A stretch of DNA of 6,576 nucleotides from Gammaproteobacteria bacterium. GTDB taxonomy: Bacteria > Pseudomonadota > Gammaproteobacteria > Pseudomonadales > UBA3067. The stretch covers positions 1-6,576 of the forward strand of contig JAHRVS010000112.1 in the NCBI GenBank assembly GCA_019090565.1, given 5' to 3'. Positions 6,150 to 6,576 of the stretch are shown here, one piece after another (position 1 is the stretch's first letter; each line of letters opens with the position of its first letter). A model generated the notes under the pieces. The model searched no databases. It saw only the letters and a program-made list of their open reading frames with translations, and was not told the origin of the DNA. A program made the translations under genes and the position numbers.

Positions 6150-6202
6150 TTCGAATTGTTTGAAGTAGGGTGCCTATGACTATTCTTGACATATGCGTCG
6201 AT

Positions 6203-6212
6203 GAGGAGAGGG
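6203..6212 (+). promoter_or_regulatory. iscA ribosome binding site
   Basis: The purine-rich stretch GAGGAGAGGG lies 6-15 nt before GTG 6219. It supports the non-ATG start; the in-frame ATG at 6201 meets a stop (TAA) after four codons. Confidence 0.75.
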
Positions 6213-6218
6213 TAAAAA

Positions 6219-6542
6219 GTGTCGATTTCGCTAACACAGGGTGCAGCAGACCACGTAAGAAAATATATCCAAAACCGTGGCCACGGGATCGGTATCCGCT
6301 TGGGTGTTCGTACCAGTGGGTGCTCCGGCCTAGCCTATATACTTGAGTTTGTGGATGACTCCAATCAGGAAGATAAGGTGTTCTCGAGTTTTGGCGTGAA
6401 CATTTATATTGATCCAAAAAGCGCGCTTTATCTGGATGGCACTGAGATGGATTATGTGAAAGAAGGGCTAAATGAGGGCTTCGAGTTTAACAATCCAAAT
6501 AAAAAGGGTGAATGTGGGTGTGGCGAAAGCTTTACCGTATAA
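6219..6542 (+). CDS. iscA: A-type iron-sulfur carrier IscA
   Basis: A-type carrier of 107 aa, exactly the E. coli IscA length, which binds iron or an Fe-S cluster and delivers it to client enzymes, mainly for [4Fe-4S] proteins under aerobic conditions. The three invariant cysteines are C35 (RTSGCSGLAY), C99 and C101 (ECGCGESF near the C-terminus). The block KEGLNEGFEFNNPN is the HesB/IscA signature region. It is IscA rather than ErpA or SufA on the basis of context and the match to MSITLSDSAA-type starts. Translation begins at GTG 6219, unlike its ATG-initiated neighbours, with a strong ribosome site. Separation from iscU by 182 nt is atypical and may lower or uncouple its expression. The remaining 34 nt of the window contain no gene start; hscB would be expected next. 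Confidence 0.97.
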   Translation: MSISLTQGAADHVRKYIQNRGHGIGIRLGVRTSGCSGLAYILEFVDDSNQEDKVFSSFGVNIYIDPKSALYLDGTEMDYVKEGLNEGFEFNNPNKKGECGCGESFTV

Positions 6543-6576
6543 GCTGTTTTTCGCAGAGTTGCTTAAGTACACTCGC

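Noticed and set aside
6176..6340. ORF starting at ATG 6176 overlapping iscA in another frame
   Set aside because: It is a shadow of iscA: most of its length lies inside the conserved IscA coding region.
1..6576. Mobile element, CRISPR array, tRNA or rRNA gene
   Set aside because: No transposase or integrase motifs, no regularly spaced direct repeats, and no tRNA cloverleaf or rRNA blocks were seen on either strand.

Overview
The window carries a conserved housekeeping segment of a gammaproteobacterial chromosome. Five of the seven genes (trmJ, iscR, iscS, iscU, iscA) match Escherichia coli proteins closely in sequence and almost exactly in length, and the other two match the E. coli RstA/RstB two-component system. 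Base composition is moderate and even across genes, so nothing points to recent transfer. The protein style suggests a non-enteric, possibly marine gammaproteobacterium, but I cannot name a genus from the sequence.

Layout, all genes on the + strand: (1) 24-788, an RstA-like OmpR-family response regulator; (2) a 203-nt gap; (3) 992-2659, an RstB-like sensor histidine kinase whose periplasmic sensor region looks like two tandem copies of the usual unit; (4) a 122-nt gap with an extended -10 promoter; (5) 2782-3576, trmJ, the tRNA Nm32 methyltransferase, followed by a probable terminator; (6) a 216-nt regulatory gap with a strong IscR type-1 box over the iscR promoter; (7) 3793-4266 iscR, 4401-5615 iscS, 5647-6036 iscU and 6219-6542 iscA, the front half of the ISC iron-sulfur cluster operon. 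It probably continues past the window edge into hscB, hscA and fdx.

How they work together: IscS takes sulfur from cysteine and passes it to the scaffold IscU, where a [2Fe-2S] cluster is built; IscA is an A-type carrier or iron donor; IscR senses the cluster supply and represses its own operon. trmJ is a frequent neighbour of iscR in gammaproteobacteria but functionally separate. The RstAB-like pair has no evident functional link to the ISC genes.

No entirely new system is visible. The least ordinary parts are non-coding. The iscU-iscA spacer (182 nt) contains a hairpin that hides a perfect Shine-Dalgarno sequence, a 25-codon micro-ORF, and a stem followed directly by six T residues. The iscR-iscS spacer (134 nt) has a perfect 7-bp hairpin and an open antisense frame of 34 codons. 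Together they suggest post-transcriptional uncoupling of iscR, iscS-iscU and iscA expression. The duplicated sensor domain of the histidine kinase is the main protein-level oddity. No mobile element, CRISPR array, tRNA or rRNA gene was seen.
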